Of a DNA stretch of 64,000 nt, positions 12,377 through 27,300 are shown piece after piece. A program made the translations under genes and the position numbers. The notes below the pieces were generated by a model. That model made no database searches and had not been told where the DNA came from. It saw only the letters and a program-made list of their open reading frames with translations. The first letter of the stretch is position 1. The number at the start of each line of letters is the position of its first letter. This DNA comes from Pteria penguin (lineage: Eukaryota; Mollusca; Bivalvia; Pterioida; Pteriidae), in contig CM068585.1 of assembly GCA_035048485.1 (NCBI GenBank), forward strand, positions 2,411,001 to 2,475,000, read 5' to 3'.

Positions 12377-15300
12377 CTGCAAGGCAATGTACATCTCATG
12401 AAAGACAATGTGTAAATACATCATATAAAGTTACCCGTTACAAATTTATGTCATTAGATTCTCCAGAAAAAAAAAACTTCTCTGGCACAAAGAACTTTAG
12501 TGGGTTTGGGTTAAAAAGACTTCATTTATAAAAACATGGTTGCTTTGCTGGATGTCCCTTTTCAGCTGGTTCTTACTTTCTTTAGGCACTGTGTGATATA
12601 CAGGAACCAGGATGTTTCAGACATGGTGCCTACATTGTTTAGGCACTAGTTGATATACAGGAACCTGTATCTTTTAGAAGTGGTGCTTACATTGTTAAGG
12701 TATTGTGTGATTACAGGAACCTCTTTATTTTAGAAGTGGTGCATACCTTGTGTAGGCACTGTGTGATATACAGGAATCTGTATTTTTCAGAAGTGGTGCT
12801 TACATTGTTGAGGCACTGTGTGATATGCTTTAGAAGTGGTGCTTAATTTGTTGAGGCATCATGTGACTTACAGGAACCTGTATGTTTTAGAAGTGGTGCC
12901 TACTTTGCTAAAGCATATTGTATGATATGTTTTAAAAGTGGTACTTACTTTGTTGAGGCATTGTGTGATATGGGCCATGTCTATCCATGGCACACCATTC
13001 TCATCCACTTGATGAAACAGGAAGTCTCTGAACAACTTTAACATGTACCTATCACCTGTCTCTGACCACTGGGGATCAAGATTAAATCTGAAAAGAGAAA
13101 GATATCACTAACATAGTAATAAATCCCCTTAAAATCACTTAATACCAACACGCATTCCAATATGTAACTTATATTGCAGTGAGTGCCACAGTCACATGAA
13201 ACTAGGGGTTTATGAACGTCCACTGTGGTACACTGCAGTTAGTGCCACAGTCACATGACACTAGGGGTTTATGAATGTCCACTGTGGTACACTGTGAGTG
13301 CTACAGTCACATGACACTCGTTACTTACACTTATATGATTGATTTCTCAGTAAGGCAATATTTCATCCCCTATAGATGCAATAAAGTCAACATTCATATT
13401 TCTTAAAAAGTATTCCTGAGCGGGGGCAGTAGTGCAGGGGTGGGGAATTCACCCCCGCATTTTACACCAAATCATATCCTCCTTGTAATGTGAATACAAT
13501 AGGTAATAAAAAACAATCAATTTCAAACAATACTAGCAGGCTACCTGTCATGAATGATCAATGATTGATAAGCTGCCTCAAAGTTATATACAAACATTTG
13601 TGTGACGGACTGCATGTAAATAATAGAACTGAACTGGAGTAACCACATTCAAATTCAGGATTTTCAGAAAAATCCTATTTTGTTATGACAAATCATATAG
13701 GTGTAAAATATGAATACAATCGTAACAAATGGTTGGCATGTCGGTATGCATCACCACGGGGCTCATAAATCCGTCCAAACTTGCAAATGCATATTTAACC
13801 ATTACCATTTACAATAGTACAGAACTTCAATTGTAGACTTTGAAGGTAACAGTGATATCAGATGACAGCTTTTAATGTAGCCAGTACCTCATTCACTAGT
13901 TGTATTACAAGAGAACGATTTTTCATAAAACATCTGAATTACCCTTATCAGATTTCATAAATCTGTTATGCCGTAACCATATAGGTAACATAACCTTGGG
14001 GTATTGATTAACAAATATAAATCCTGATTCAACAGATACATTTCTGTCTATTATAAACCATAACTACATAAAACATTCTATTTCTTATCTGCTTCTCTTA
14101 CTTACTCTGGACGATCATTAATTGTTCCTAATTTAGTCAACAAGCGAAAAATACGACCATTTTCAACTTCCTGCAAAACAAAAAAGTTTTACAAATCTGT
14201 ATATTTCATTTGACAATTAGCTAATTTTATTCAAATGCATGTAAATTATATGTCACTTATTAATATCTAAGTAATACTTTTACTATAATTTTTCTTTTTT
14301 AAATAATTAATGATATTACAAATGAACAAAAAGAAAGCATAATAGAATATTAATTACCACAACAGAAATACTCTAACTTAATGTTTTATAAGCTGAACTT
14401 CAAGGACTTCTTATAAATAATTCAAATTATCAGGAATCATTACACAAAAATACTATTCTGATAAATTTTTGTCAAATTTCAAACCTTTGCTAATTCATTC
14501 TCTATCACATCACTCCTTAGTTGGGCTGAATCGAGTTGTGTGTAAAACCTAGCTCCAATCATTGGCATTATGTCATTGATACTGCGGGGACGATTTTGAT
14601 TTGTCAGTAAGTATCTACAATACAAACATATCTATAAATAGAACTAAGTCAGGAAATAGTATACAGTTTGTAAAGTTTGTTATTAATGCATGACATGTAT
14701 AAATGTTAAAATGCATGTCAAAAACAATCTCTTCATATAATATTAAGTAAAATTTTATAATTTGCACACATTTTATGAACTTGAAATCAAATTATGAAAT
14801 CTGTACAAATTAACACCTGATCTGATATGAAATTAACATACCGGTATTACACATGTCAACATATCATACAATTTTCAATAAATTATTTATAAAAAAAATT
14901 CATATATCAAATAAATGCATATTTCTATTTGAATTCACAATTCTTTAAACAATACTAGAACAAAATGGAAGAAGAATTTAACAGACAAGAAGAAGTTTTT
15001 GAGATCTGCCGAGTAGCTGCGTGCTATAAGCTCCATGGAGTTCTGGAAATTATCCCTCTGAATGGCCATCACTGTGTTACAGGCTAAAGCTAACACCACC
15101 TTTCCCAAGTACACCAGATCCTCTTGCTGAAATGTCAAATACACATGGTTTATCCTCCAAATCATACACCGATATTGTATAGAGTTTCAAAAAGTTGCCC
15201 CGAAATATATGAAGCTACCGGAACTTTGACTTAATATTCAGAGATTGTTTGGTGTAAATGAATCAAGTTTATATGAGTTATCAGTCCTTGAGTTAACCAC

Positions 15301-18300
15301 AATGAAGTATATAATGTATTTCACAAAGTACAGAATAGTTCAATTGAATATAGGCTTTAAATGCAAAATTCTTTTAATATTCAATAAATTTATTCAGTGA
15401 CAGTTTCCTATAACTTGCATGATTTTAAAGAGACACTAAAACATCATAATTTAAGCCATTGTGAAATCTCATCTTTGTAGTCAAAGAAAATTTTAGATGC
15501 TTTAAACAGGAAATAATTCTACTTTCACACAAAGGCATATATTTACAGTTTGCTCTTTAAACAACAAACTCCAAAGGACCAAATACCAAAAAACTCCAAA
15601 GGACCAAATTCCAAAAAACAGACAAGTTATGATTACGATTCCAATGTTAAATGGAAAGTAATAATCAAACTTTCAATCATAAATTCAAATTGTACATATT
15701 CCAGTAAATGAAATAATTCATGTTTTGTTTGCTGTCCTTAGATAAAGCTTAGGTCTATAGTAACAAGCTAACAACATGTTGACATACCTGGTTATGTTGA
15801 CAATATGTTGACATACCTGGTAATGTTGACAATATGTTGACATACCTGGTAATGTTGGATAACAGCTAATGGACTGCCTTGATTATTGTCAAATGTCAAT
15901 ACATCTGATATCCCTACACAGTTTAATCGCAATCTGTCAAAAATATTTCACAAATGAATACAAAGCTGTCAAAAATATTTTAAAAAGTTACATATGTAAC
16001 CACAAAATTTATGAATAAAACTGTATACCACTGAATATAAATATAGCAAAATATTACATGTATGGCAATTCTAAATATTATTCTATAAATTATTTCAATA
16101 GGTCAAGAAAGTTTACTTCAATAAACATTCAAGTATTACTGACATCAATATGATGTAACTGATACACAATGTTACACTGGTATTCAGCACAATACACCAC
16201 GATGGACATTTACATTTATGACCAAGGTTAAAATTTTTGTCACAGATGGACAGATGGATGGTACAACAGATGGACAGACAGACAGAAGAGTGAGATTTAA
16301 AGTCCCCACACTTTCACTAAAAGCGGGGAACAATAATGAGGACCGCTGTCCAGAAGAATGAGTAGCTCCGGACTGGATTCATACACAATCATAATCAAAG
16401 ATTACAAAGACATCTTCATGGGTTTTTTGAACATGATAAGCTTATTGCTTTACATATTTTACTCAAGTAGGCATAGAAAAATTACTACCCAGACAAAGTT
16501 TAATGAACCGATGAACAGCTACCTTAACTCAAGCAGAAAATTAAAGTAAGGCACTGCAGCTGAAATTCCATTCCCTTTCTACACATATAGATGCATCTTG
16601 GATGCAAGTTCTGTATCTTGGTGAGTGGTGTATCTTATGCCTCATATTAAAGAAATAAAACTTCTTAACATTACTATAAAAATCTACTAAACATTCTCAA
16701 TCAACCAGAAAATTGGGTCAGACACAAAATCTGACACCAGATTCCTCCTTAACACAAAGATGCATCATTGCCATTCATTGGTGTAAGCTTGAACATCCTA
16801 TGCCTCATATTGAAGAAAATTTCTTATCATTGTGGAAGCTGATGTCGACGATGACACCAGTGTGAAGGCCGAGAGGGCTAAAGCATAAGCTCCTGCTCAT
16901 TTCATAAGGTGAGCTAAAAATTATAAACAAAGTATTTATACCTCAAGAAATGAGGACTGTAAACTTACCTTGACTTGCTGTAGATGAGGATCTTGGTAGG
17001 ATCCATAGTCCTACATGCCAGACCAGCTGCATGTATAGCCCGTAATGCAGAACTAAGCTGGACTACATAAGCCCAAATCATACTCTCTGGCAAGAGACCA
17101 GCATGCTGTCGAGGTCCATTCATACCACCTGAAACATATAACTTACAAATCATACTCTCTGGCAAGAGATCAGCATACTGTCGAGGCCCATTCATACCAC
17201 CTGAAACATGTAACTTATAATAAAATGTATAATTTCTGAGGTACTTATCGCCACCTGAAATTCTTTAGTTAGCAGGACACTGTGACTGGATACATCAAGC
17301 ATACTGTTCCTTTTATTTGTTTTATTATAATAACAATCCTATCCACAAATCAATTCTATAAAATCACCCTCTTAATACCAATTTCAATTTAACTGTTGCT
17401 GCAGTGGGAAAGAGGTAAAATCTGAAAAGCCTCAAGTAAAGCATTTACCGATACTTTTTCAAAGTAAATGTGCTATGAAAGTGTCCCCATCTGGAACTGG
17501 GAAAATCATTACTACAAAATCAACTTTTTCAGGAAATGAAACATTCAAGACAATTAAATTCTTCAAAATGTCTTGAATTTGTGACATTTAAGAAATATTT
17601 TCTAGCTATTATTTCCATATCTTACTAACTGGAAAAATTGGAAAAAGTATATGAGAACCAATACACACACAGATACTCTGGAGAAATTACTTTATGCATG
17701 TTTCTGCAATTCTTAATGAGAAAAATTACTTTTTAAATCAGATTTTTGATAGGGTTTAAATAAGTTCTTTTACCTTCCATCTGAGCAATTACTTAAAACA
17801 ATATACCTGTACCTTTTCCGCCAGAATTGAAAGATCTGGATGAACCATCCATACTGAATGACTGATTATAACCGTTCATTCCTCCAGGACTGGTGAAATG
17901 GCGCGCCATCAAAGTGTCTGCTGTTGGGAAATAGTCATATACAAACACAATGGCTGAAAGTAAATAAAAACTCTACATCAATATTCTGTAAATGTATTAC
18001 ATCATTTAATTTTGTTAAAAAGGTGATTCATGAAGTTGATCTTAAAAAGTCTGCAGATCTTTGTATAAAGATGTATAACCACAAATATGTCTGATAGATT
18101 ACATTTCCCAGTGCTTTCATATACACAGAGATATCTATCTGAAAGCCAATGTAACACGAATCAAGCCAGTTACATATAAGTTGGTAACATGGATGCTGCA
18201 CAGTTGAACGATCCTGGAGTTGAGTACCATCAGAGGCTAGTTTGTGTCCTCTCACCAGAGGCTAGTTTGTGTCCTCTCACCAGAGACTACTTTGTCTCCT

Positions 18301-21300
18301 CTCACCAGAGGCTAGTTTGTGTCCCCCCCACCAGAGGCTAGTTTGTGTCCTCCCACCAGAGACTAGTTTGTCTCCTCCCACCAGAGGCTAGATTGTCTCC
18401 TCTCACCAGAGGCTAATTTGTGTCCTCTCACCAGAGGCTATTTTGTCTCCTCCCACCTGAGGCTAGTTTGTCTCCTCCAACCAGAGGCTAGTTTGTCTCC
18501 TCCAAACAGAGGCTAGTTTGTGTCCTCCCACCAGAGGCTAGTTTGTCTCCTCCAAACAGAGGCTAGTTTGTCACCTCCAAACAGAGGCTATTTTGTCTCC
18601 TCCCACCAGAGGGTAGTTTGTCTCCTCTCACCAGAGGCTAGTTTCTGTCCTGTCTTTGAGATGAGACAGGACAGAAACTGAGGTTCCATGTCACAGGACA
18701 CATAAGCATGTAAATTCCCCACTGCTTTCTATGTCACATGGTTAAAATTTCTGCTCTATGCATGAGGTAGATGCCATCACTGTACACGTGAAGAAATCTC
18801 AGGATGGAATGGAGAAAGAAACAAACATAAGATGCATAAAGATTAAGAGAACTTCTTTATGCAAATCAAACTTATTCCATCAAACTGACTGTATGTCATA
18901 ATGTGTGAATCTGTGACAAGCACAAATACTTTACACAAATAATCATAATAATGAATATGGCATAATCAGCCATTACATATCAATATTTCTTAGTTCCTTT
19001 TTGTAACACCTACACACATTATAACACCTACACACATTACACATACACATACTATTAGCCCCAAACCACATTTTTACATTTACATTATCACACACACAAT
19101 ATTACAAGTACACACATTATTACATGTACACACATCATTATTACATGTACACACATTATTACATGTACACACATTATTACAAGTACACACATTATTACAT
19201 GTACACGCATTATTATAAGTACACACATCATTATTACATGTACATACATCATTATTACATGTACACACATCATTATTACATGTACACACATGTTACATGT
19301 ACACACATTATTACATGTACACACATCATTATTACATATACACACATCATTATTACATGTACACACATTATTACATGTAAACACATTATTACAAGTACAC
19401 ACATTATTACATGTACACACATCATTATTACATCACCCACACTATGAATGAAGAAAGAGAATAGTGTATACATACAATTGTCTCCAAATGCTTTTGTAGT
19501 AAACACTTCTCTCAGCTGCACTATGTTTGGGTGGTACATTTTCTTCCACATGTCAATCACAGACATACATTTTGTGTTGGATAATCTGAACCCTGTTCAA
19601 AAGTATTCAATGATATTAATACACATTTAAAAATAAGCATGCTTTTATTTTAACATATTTGCACATTAATTCCGCTGACTCTTATTTGATGCTCATGCAT
19701 ACTGTTTATTGTGCCATAATACTTTATACTTGTGCTTTGTTATTTACAATGAAAATGTAATAGCAGTGATGGATTTTCAGTAAGATTTATATATTTTCGG
19801 AAAACCACTAAATAAAGTCAAAGTGGCAGAAAATTTGTGAAAAAAATAGTGTTCTTGATATTATATAATTACCAACTTCCCTGATGGAAGATTCTTTACA
19901 ATAAATAACTCTGGATTTATCAAAAATATAGAACTTCCCCTTGAAATACATTTGAGACAGAGAAAATATCTGATTTGAACTTGATTGAAACTTGGGTGAA
20001 ATACACCACACACAATCTGTGATAAAATTCCATGTATGAGAGATTAAAATTGTCTTGGTATTTTGAGAATAAAATTGGATGACATACCAATAAATCTGAT
20101 GTGTTATGATTGGGTGTTGTTTACCACCAAGCAGTAACACAAAACCGGCAGTAATCAATCAATAAATCAAACGCATGGCGAAATCCTTCCCAGGAAAATA
20201 ATACATAAGAATAACATCATAACGAAATCTTTAACCAGTGTTATTTTTCTTCCAATCAGTTATAACAACCTTTCCCAAAAGGAAATTTCAGATTTTTCCC
20301 CAAACAATGATCTTCTAGTATTATGCAAATGGGACAAAAAATTCCCAACTGAAAAGGCACAGGTATCTTTGAAAAAAAAAAAAAAAAACAAGATGCATAT
20401 ATGAAACATGAATGCCCCCGGTGGCAACAAAGTCCAAATATGGCAAATTCTGAGCAATGTCCTATATTTTGATTTCACCCATCCCATGGGAATACGCATG
20501 TCAGATATTAAAGCCCTACCTCTTACAATTCAAAGTCATAACTAATATTAAACTTTTTGAAATGTTAGTCAAAAGTCATGGTCAAGGTCACAAGGTCAAA
20601 AATTATTTTTCTGACAGAAAGGTCTTGTCACAAGGAACGAGCATGTGAAATATGAAAGCCTTACCTCTTACAAATCAAGAGTTAACCAATGTTAAAGTTT
20701 TTGAACTGTAGGGCAAACGTCATGGTAAAGGTCAATAGGTAAAAGAATCATGGTACCGAGGGAAAGGTCTTGTCACAAGGAATATGCTATGAAATATTAA
20801 AGTTCTATCACATACCATTCAAAAGTTACAGCATGAACTATTTCTTTTTCCTAAATTTAGGTCAAACTCTAAAGTCAAAAACTTTTTAAACTAGTAGAAA
20901 GGTATTAGCGCTAGATATGCACATGTGAAATATCAAAGCTCTATCACTTAGCATTCAAAAGTTATAGCGTAAGGAAGAATTTTCCCGAAATACAGGTCAA
21001 ATTCGAAGGTCAAGGTCAGAAGGTCAAATATTATTGTACAATAAAAACTTACCTTTACAGCTACTTACCTCAAATTTTAAACACACGTACATACTACAGA
21101 AGAGAGAAAAATTTCAAACACACGTACATACTACATTGTACAGAAGAGAAAAGTCAAAGTTAAGCTTTTTTTAAAAAGTAGGTCAAAATCCAAGGTCAAA
21201 GTCACAAGTTCAAAAGTCATGATCCTAAATAAAGGTCTTGCAATGCGAAATACAGGTTTCTGATTGCTACTAACTGGAGGCATCAGTGTTTCACAAAGAC

Positions 21301-24300
21301 ATCTTGTTTTAATTTTTTTAAAAAGTAGGTCAAACTCCAAGATCAAAGTCACTAGGTCAAAAGTCATGATCTCAAAAGGGCTTGCCACAAGGAATACACA
21401 TGTGAAACATGAAAGCCCTATCACTTACCAATCAAAATTTATAGCCCGAGTGAATTTTTTTAAAGTAGGTCAAACTCTAAGGTCAAGGTCATGGGGTCAA
21501 AAGTCATGATCCCAAATGAAAGGTCTTGTCACATACCTGAAATATAAAATTCCTATCGTCTATAATTACAATGTTATACCCCTTTAAATGAAAGCGCGAC
21601 GGAATCACAGATGGACACAAGGACAGACAGAAAGACAACGGAAACGCTATATGCCCCGTCAGTAGATCTAAGTGTTACTATTCCCCCTGCAACATTGCTG
21701 CCAGATAACTGAGGCAACAAGCTTCAGCAATTGCATATACATATGGTAAATTTCCTGCTTTATAACACATGCCATAGTTTAAAGCTTTTCCATACATTAA
21801 CTTACCATGGATCCTGCGTAAACAGTATGTGAGACCATCCTTTGTGTTGACTGCCTTGTAGCATGTAGTAGGGTATCCAAAACGTGCAGATTTCTGCATA
21901 GGATTAGCCAAGGGTGGCTCCAAGGGAAATAAGTTGTGGTAGTTATCAACTTCAGCTGGGATCTCTACAAATTTTAACACTAACATGTAGCAAATTCCTG
22001 TTTCAAACAGATAATTTTTTAGGTTTTAGAGAAGATAAGACTGAAGTTTCTTTCCTTATGTCCTTTCCCTTAATGTATACACTAATATGTCAAAGTCATC
22101 TAACAAACTTCAATAAAAGGTTAATTTTAATATCTTGTTCCAAAACAACTGTTACACAATTTGGAAATTTTCTGAAATTGTCAAGCTGTGTTTTGTGAAA
22201 CTGAACAGATATGTTTTGTGAAATTGTCAAGATATGTTTTGAATAAAAATTTCAAGTCACTTCAGTAACAAACTCATCAATAAATAAATCATATAGTCTG
22301 TGACTTTATTAATAGGTTTGTAAAGAAATGACTTCAAAGACAATGGATAGATAAAACTACCATTATAAAGGAAGAGCAGGATTTTAAAAAGTTGCCATAT
22401 ACCCGGTATATGGTGAGCATATAGAGCAGGATTTCAAAGTGTTGCCATATATATATAGTGGTCATATAGAGCAGGATTTCAGAGTGTTGCCATATATATA
22501 GTGGTCACATAGAGCAGGATTTCAGAGTGTTGTCATATATATAGTGGCCACATAGAGCAGGATTTCAAAGTGTTGCCATATATAGTGGTCATATAGAGCA
22601 GGATTTCAGAGTGTTGTCATATATATAGTGGTCATATAGAGCAGGATTTCAGAGTGTTGTCATATATATAGTGGTCATATAGAGCAGGATTTCAGAGTGT
22701 TGCCATACATATAGTGGTCACATAGAGAGCAGGATTTCAGAGTGTTGTCATATAAAGTGGCCACATAGAGCAGGATTTCAAAGTGTTGCCATATATATAG
22801 TGGTCACATACAGCAGGATTTCAGAGTGTTGCTATATATATAGTGGTCACATAGAGCAGGATTTCAAAGTGTTTTCATATACATTGTATATCGTGGGCAC
22901 ATCTAGCCACATTCACTCACATGACAATGACGTCTGATCTCAATAATAAGATTGGTTGGTTGATTGGTGTTTTACATCCCTTTCAACAATATTTCAGTTA
23001 TATCGCGACATGGAAGCAGAATGTTACCAACCTCTTAAACATAGTGGCGCAACCCGGGAATCGAACCCGGACCGACGGCACCGCAAGCCAAGTGCTTTAC
23101 CACTACACCACGCCTGCCCCTTTTGATAATAAGAAGAGATATTCCTAACATCATACAGAATATATACACATGGAGTGACCAATAAATTTTATGATATTCA
23201 GCATGTCAGAGGCTAACCACAGAAACTGCTGCAACTATAATGTATCAAACTGCTTTACATCTGCAATTTATCTGACACGAAATCATTTACATATTTCCAC
23301 AATGTACACTTTCCTGACGGACTGATTATCTGTAGGGAAATAGTGTAAATATAGTGCATGAACCTTTCAGCCTTATCATTTAATACAATTCTTATAATGA
23401 AAAATGTGCATAACAAAGTAAAAATGCCATATAATCTGACCTGGATGATGTGTAGGATCAATCTGGGCCATGGTCATCGCATGCCGATTCAGAATATCCT
23501 GTTCAAGGCACAGTCACAATATTTTAATCACAGTATTACTTGCACTAACAAGTCATAATTCTCACAACAAACTTTTTTGTCATTTTAACATATATGCATG
23601 TTACAGGTACAAAATCAAGCTTGAGATATTCTAGCTTTAAAAAAGGAAACAATTTAGCCTAAAATTGTTATAAATTATCTTCTTACAACTAATACATGTG
23701 TATGCAACATAATTTATTCTTTCCCTGAGCTGTGTAAGCAGAATCTCCATTGACCAATGTTTTACATCTCTCCTTGTGTCTACTTACTAGTTTAAGTTCA
23801 TCTGGCATAAAGAATTGTGGCATGTTTTTCTTCACGGTTAAGTGTGCAATGTGAGGAGGGAGACTCGGAAACATGGAGAAATTTGGTAATTGCTGACAAA
23901 AAGAAAACAATACAAAGTGAAATGGCTTTTTCTGTAAAACTACAAAAAATTCCCTAATTATAGTTTGAAAATTCCTCAATTATAATTTGAAAATTCCCAG
24001 TTACCTTCAAAATATTGTAACTGAAGGTCAAAAGTGTGTATTGTTCACTTAGCTTTACTAACTTACTAATCTGACCTGAAATAATGCAAATTAGCACAGT
24101 AAGAGATGAACAATTGTATACATGAAGCCTTTTTCTGTTCCCCATGTGTCTACTCATCACTGTATAACTGATATACATGTATTTGAGAAAAATAAATACA
24201 ACCTAAACTAGGTAGCGTACCTGACTAATATAAAAATGTCCTATCTAATCATGCTAATACCTATGTATACATTTACGTATTGGTGGCACCTGACATTGTG

Positions 24301-27300
24301 AAAATCACTGAATAACTCTACTACTCCGCTTGCTTAGATCATCTGTCCCGTAGCTCTGGTTAATTCTCAGAAAACAGTCTATATATCTCTTAAAATATGT
24401 ATCCATGAGCAGTTATGCCTATGTCTATGATGGCAAAAACCTGCCTGATGCAAAATTTATGAAAATTATAGAGACAGCTGAATAAACAAACAGAGAGCAA
24501 AAGATACTGAAAAAATATTATTCCCTTGATCATTACGAACAAGGGCAAAAAAAACTACTGTATACCAGAAAATCAACTTCCTTACCAATGCTTCATGCTG
24601 GGGTGAGAAATCCTCTGGAGAATAGAAATAAGTTGTGCCACCAACATTTTCCTACAAAATAAATAAAGTACATTGGAAAATGCATACACATAGCAGAATT
24701 TATCACAAATATGAAACACAGATCAACATACAGTATCAAAAAATTGTACGCAGATCATAGGTACAATACACAGATCACTGTATAGTATCACAGATAACAT
24801 ACACAGATCACTGTATAGTACCACAGGTATGATACACAGGTCACTGTATAGTGTCACAGGTAACATACACAGATCACTGTATAGTATCACAGGTAAGATA
24901 CACAGATCACTGTACAGTATCACAGATAACATACACAGATCACTGTATAGTATCACAGGTATGATACACAGATCACTGTATAGTATCACAGGTATGATAC
25001 ACAGATCACTGTATAGTATCACAGATAACATACACAGATCACTGTATAGTATCACAGGTAACATACACAGATCACTGTATAGTATCACAGGTATGATACA
25101 CAGATCACTGTATAGTATCACAGATAACATACACAGATCACTGTATAGTATCACAGGTATGATACACAGATCACTGTATAGTATCACAGATAACATACAC
25201 AGATCACTGTATAGTATCACAGGTAACATACACAGATCACTGTATAGTATCACAGGTATGATACACAGATCACTGTATAGTATCACAGGTACGATACACA
25301 GATCACTGTATAGTATCACAGGTAACATACACAGATCACTGTATAGTATCACAGGTATGATACACAGATCACTGTATAGTATCACAGGTATGATACACAG
25401 ATCACTGTATAGGATCACAGGTATGATACACAGATCACTGTATAGGATCACAGGTATGATACACAGATCACTGTATAGGATCACAGGTATGATACACAGA
25501 TCACTGTATAGTACCACAGGTATGATACACAGGTCACTGTATAGTATCACAGGTATGATACACAGATCACTGTATAGTATCACAGGTATGATACACAGAT
25601 CACTGTATAGTATCACAGGTATGATACACAGATCACTGTATAGTATCACAGGTAACATACACAGATCACTGTATAGTATCACAGATAACATACACAGATC
25701 ACTGTATAGTACCACAGGTATGATACACAGATCACTGTATAGTATCACAGGTAACATACACAGATCACTGTATAGTATCACAGGTAACATACACAGATCA
25801 CTGTATAGGATCACAGGTATGATACACAGATCACTGTATAGGATCACAGGTATGATACACAGATCACTGTACAGTATCACAGGTATGATACACAGATCAC
25901 TGTATAGGATCACAGGTATGATACACAGGTCACTGTATACTATCACAGGTAACATACACAGATCACTGTATAGTATCACAGGTAACATACACAGATCACT
26001 GTATAGGATCACAGGTATGATACACAGATCACTGTATAGGATCACAGGTATGATACACAGATCACTGTACAGTATCACAGGTATGATACACAGATCACTG
26101 TATAGGATCACAGGTATGATACACAGATCACTGTATAGTGTCACAGGTATGATACACAGATCACAGGTACGATACACAGATCACTGTACAGTATCAAAGG
26201 TATGATACACAGATCACTGTATAGTATCACAGGTATGATACACAGATCACTGTATAGTATCACAGGTATGATACACAGGTCACTGTATACTATCACAGGT
26301 ATGATACACAGATCACTGTATAGTATCACATGCATGATACACAGATCACTGTATAGTGTCACAGGTATGATACACAGGTCACTGTATAGTATCACAGGTA
26401 TGATACACAGGTCACTGTATAGTATCACAGGTAACATACACAGATCACTGTATAGTATCACAGGTATGATACACAGATCATTGTACAGTATCACAGGTAT
26501 GATACACAGATCATTGTACAGTATCACAGGTATGATACACAGATCACTGTACAGTATCACAGGTAAGATACACAGATCACTGTATAGTGTCACAGGTATG
26601 ATACACAGATCACTGTATAGTGTCACAGGTATGATACACAGATCACTGTATAGTATCACAGGTATGATACACAGGTCACTGTATAGTATCAAAGGTATGA
26701 TACACAGATCACTGTATAGTATCACAGGTATGATACACAGATCACTGTATAGTGTCACAGGTATGATACACAGATCACTGTATAGTATCACAGGTATGAT
26801 ACACAGATCATTGTACAGTATCACAGGTATGATACACAGATCACTGTACAGTATCACAGGTATGATACACAGATCACTGTACAGTATCAAAAGTATGATA
26901 CACAGATCACTGTATAGTATCACAGGTATGATACACAGATCACTGTACAGTATCACAGGTATGATACACAGATCACTGTACAGTATCACAGGTATGATAC
27001 ACAGATCACTGTACAGTATCACAGGTATGATACACAGGTCACTGTATAGTATCACAGGTAAGATACACAGGTCACTGTATAGTATCACAGGTATGATACA
27101 CAGATCACTGTATAGTATCACAGGTATGATACACAGGTCACTGTATAGTATCACAGGTATCATCATATAGTGTCACAGGTATGATACACAGATCATCATA
27201 TAGTGTCACAGGTTATCTGGTGATGCTCAACCCTATACCTTACAATTTATACAATATGATGTCTTAAGGTGATCCACCCATAACAAGCCTAAAATTACAA

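Noticed and set aside
17129..17146. 18-bp intron between duplicated PAN3 exon starts
   Set aside because: Far below the size of any spliceosomal intron. The interval is better read as a duplicated acceptor with optional inclusion.
20410..21640. Cluster of AGGTCA nuclear-receptor half-sites
   Set aside because: The motif is part of an interspersed repeat consensus ('aggtcaaggtca') and recurs by copying. No evidence of function.
23043..23120. tRNA gene on the - strand
   Set aside because: A and B boxes are present but continue into a SINE body and tail, and the arms do not pair as a full cloverleaf by eye.
24723..27170. Open frames of 322-484 aa on both strands
   Set aside because: They are translations of a 33-bp tandem repeat inside a PAN3 intron, open on both strands at once, with no domain, splice context or codon signature.
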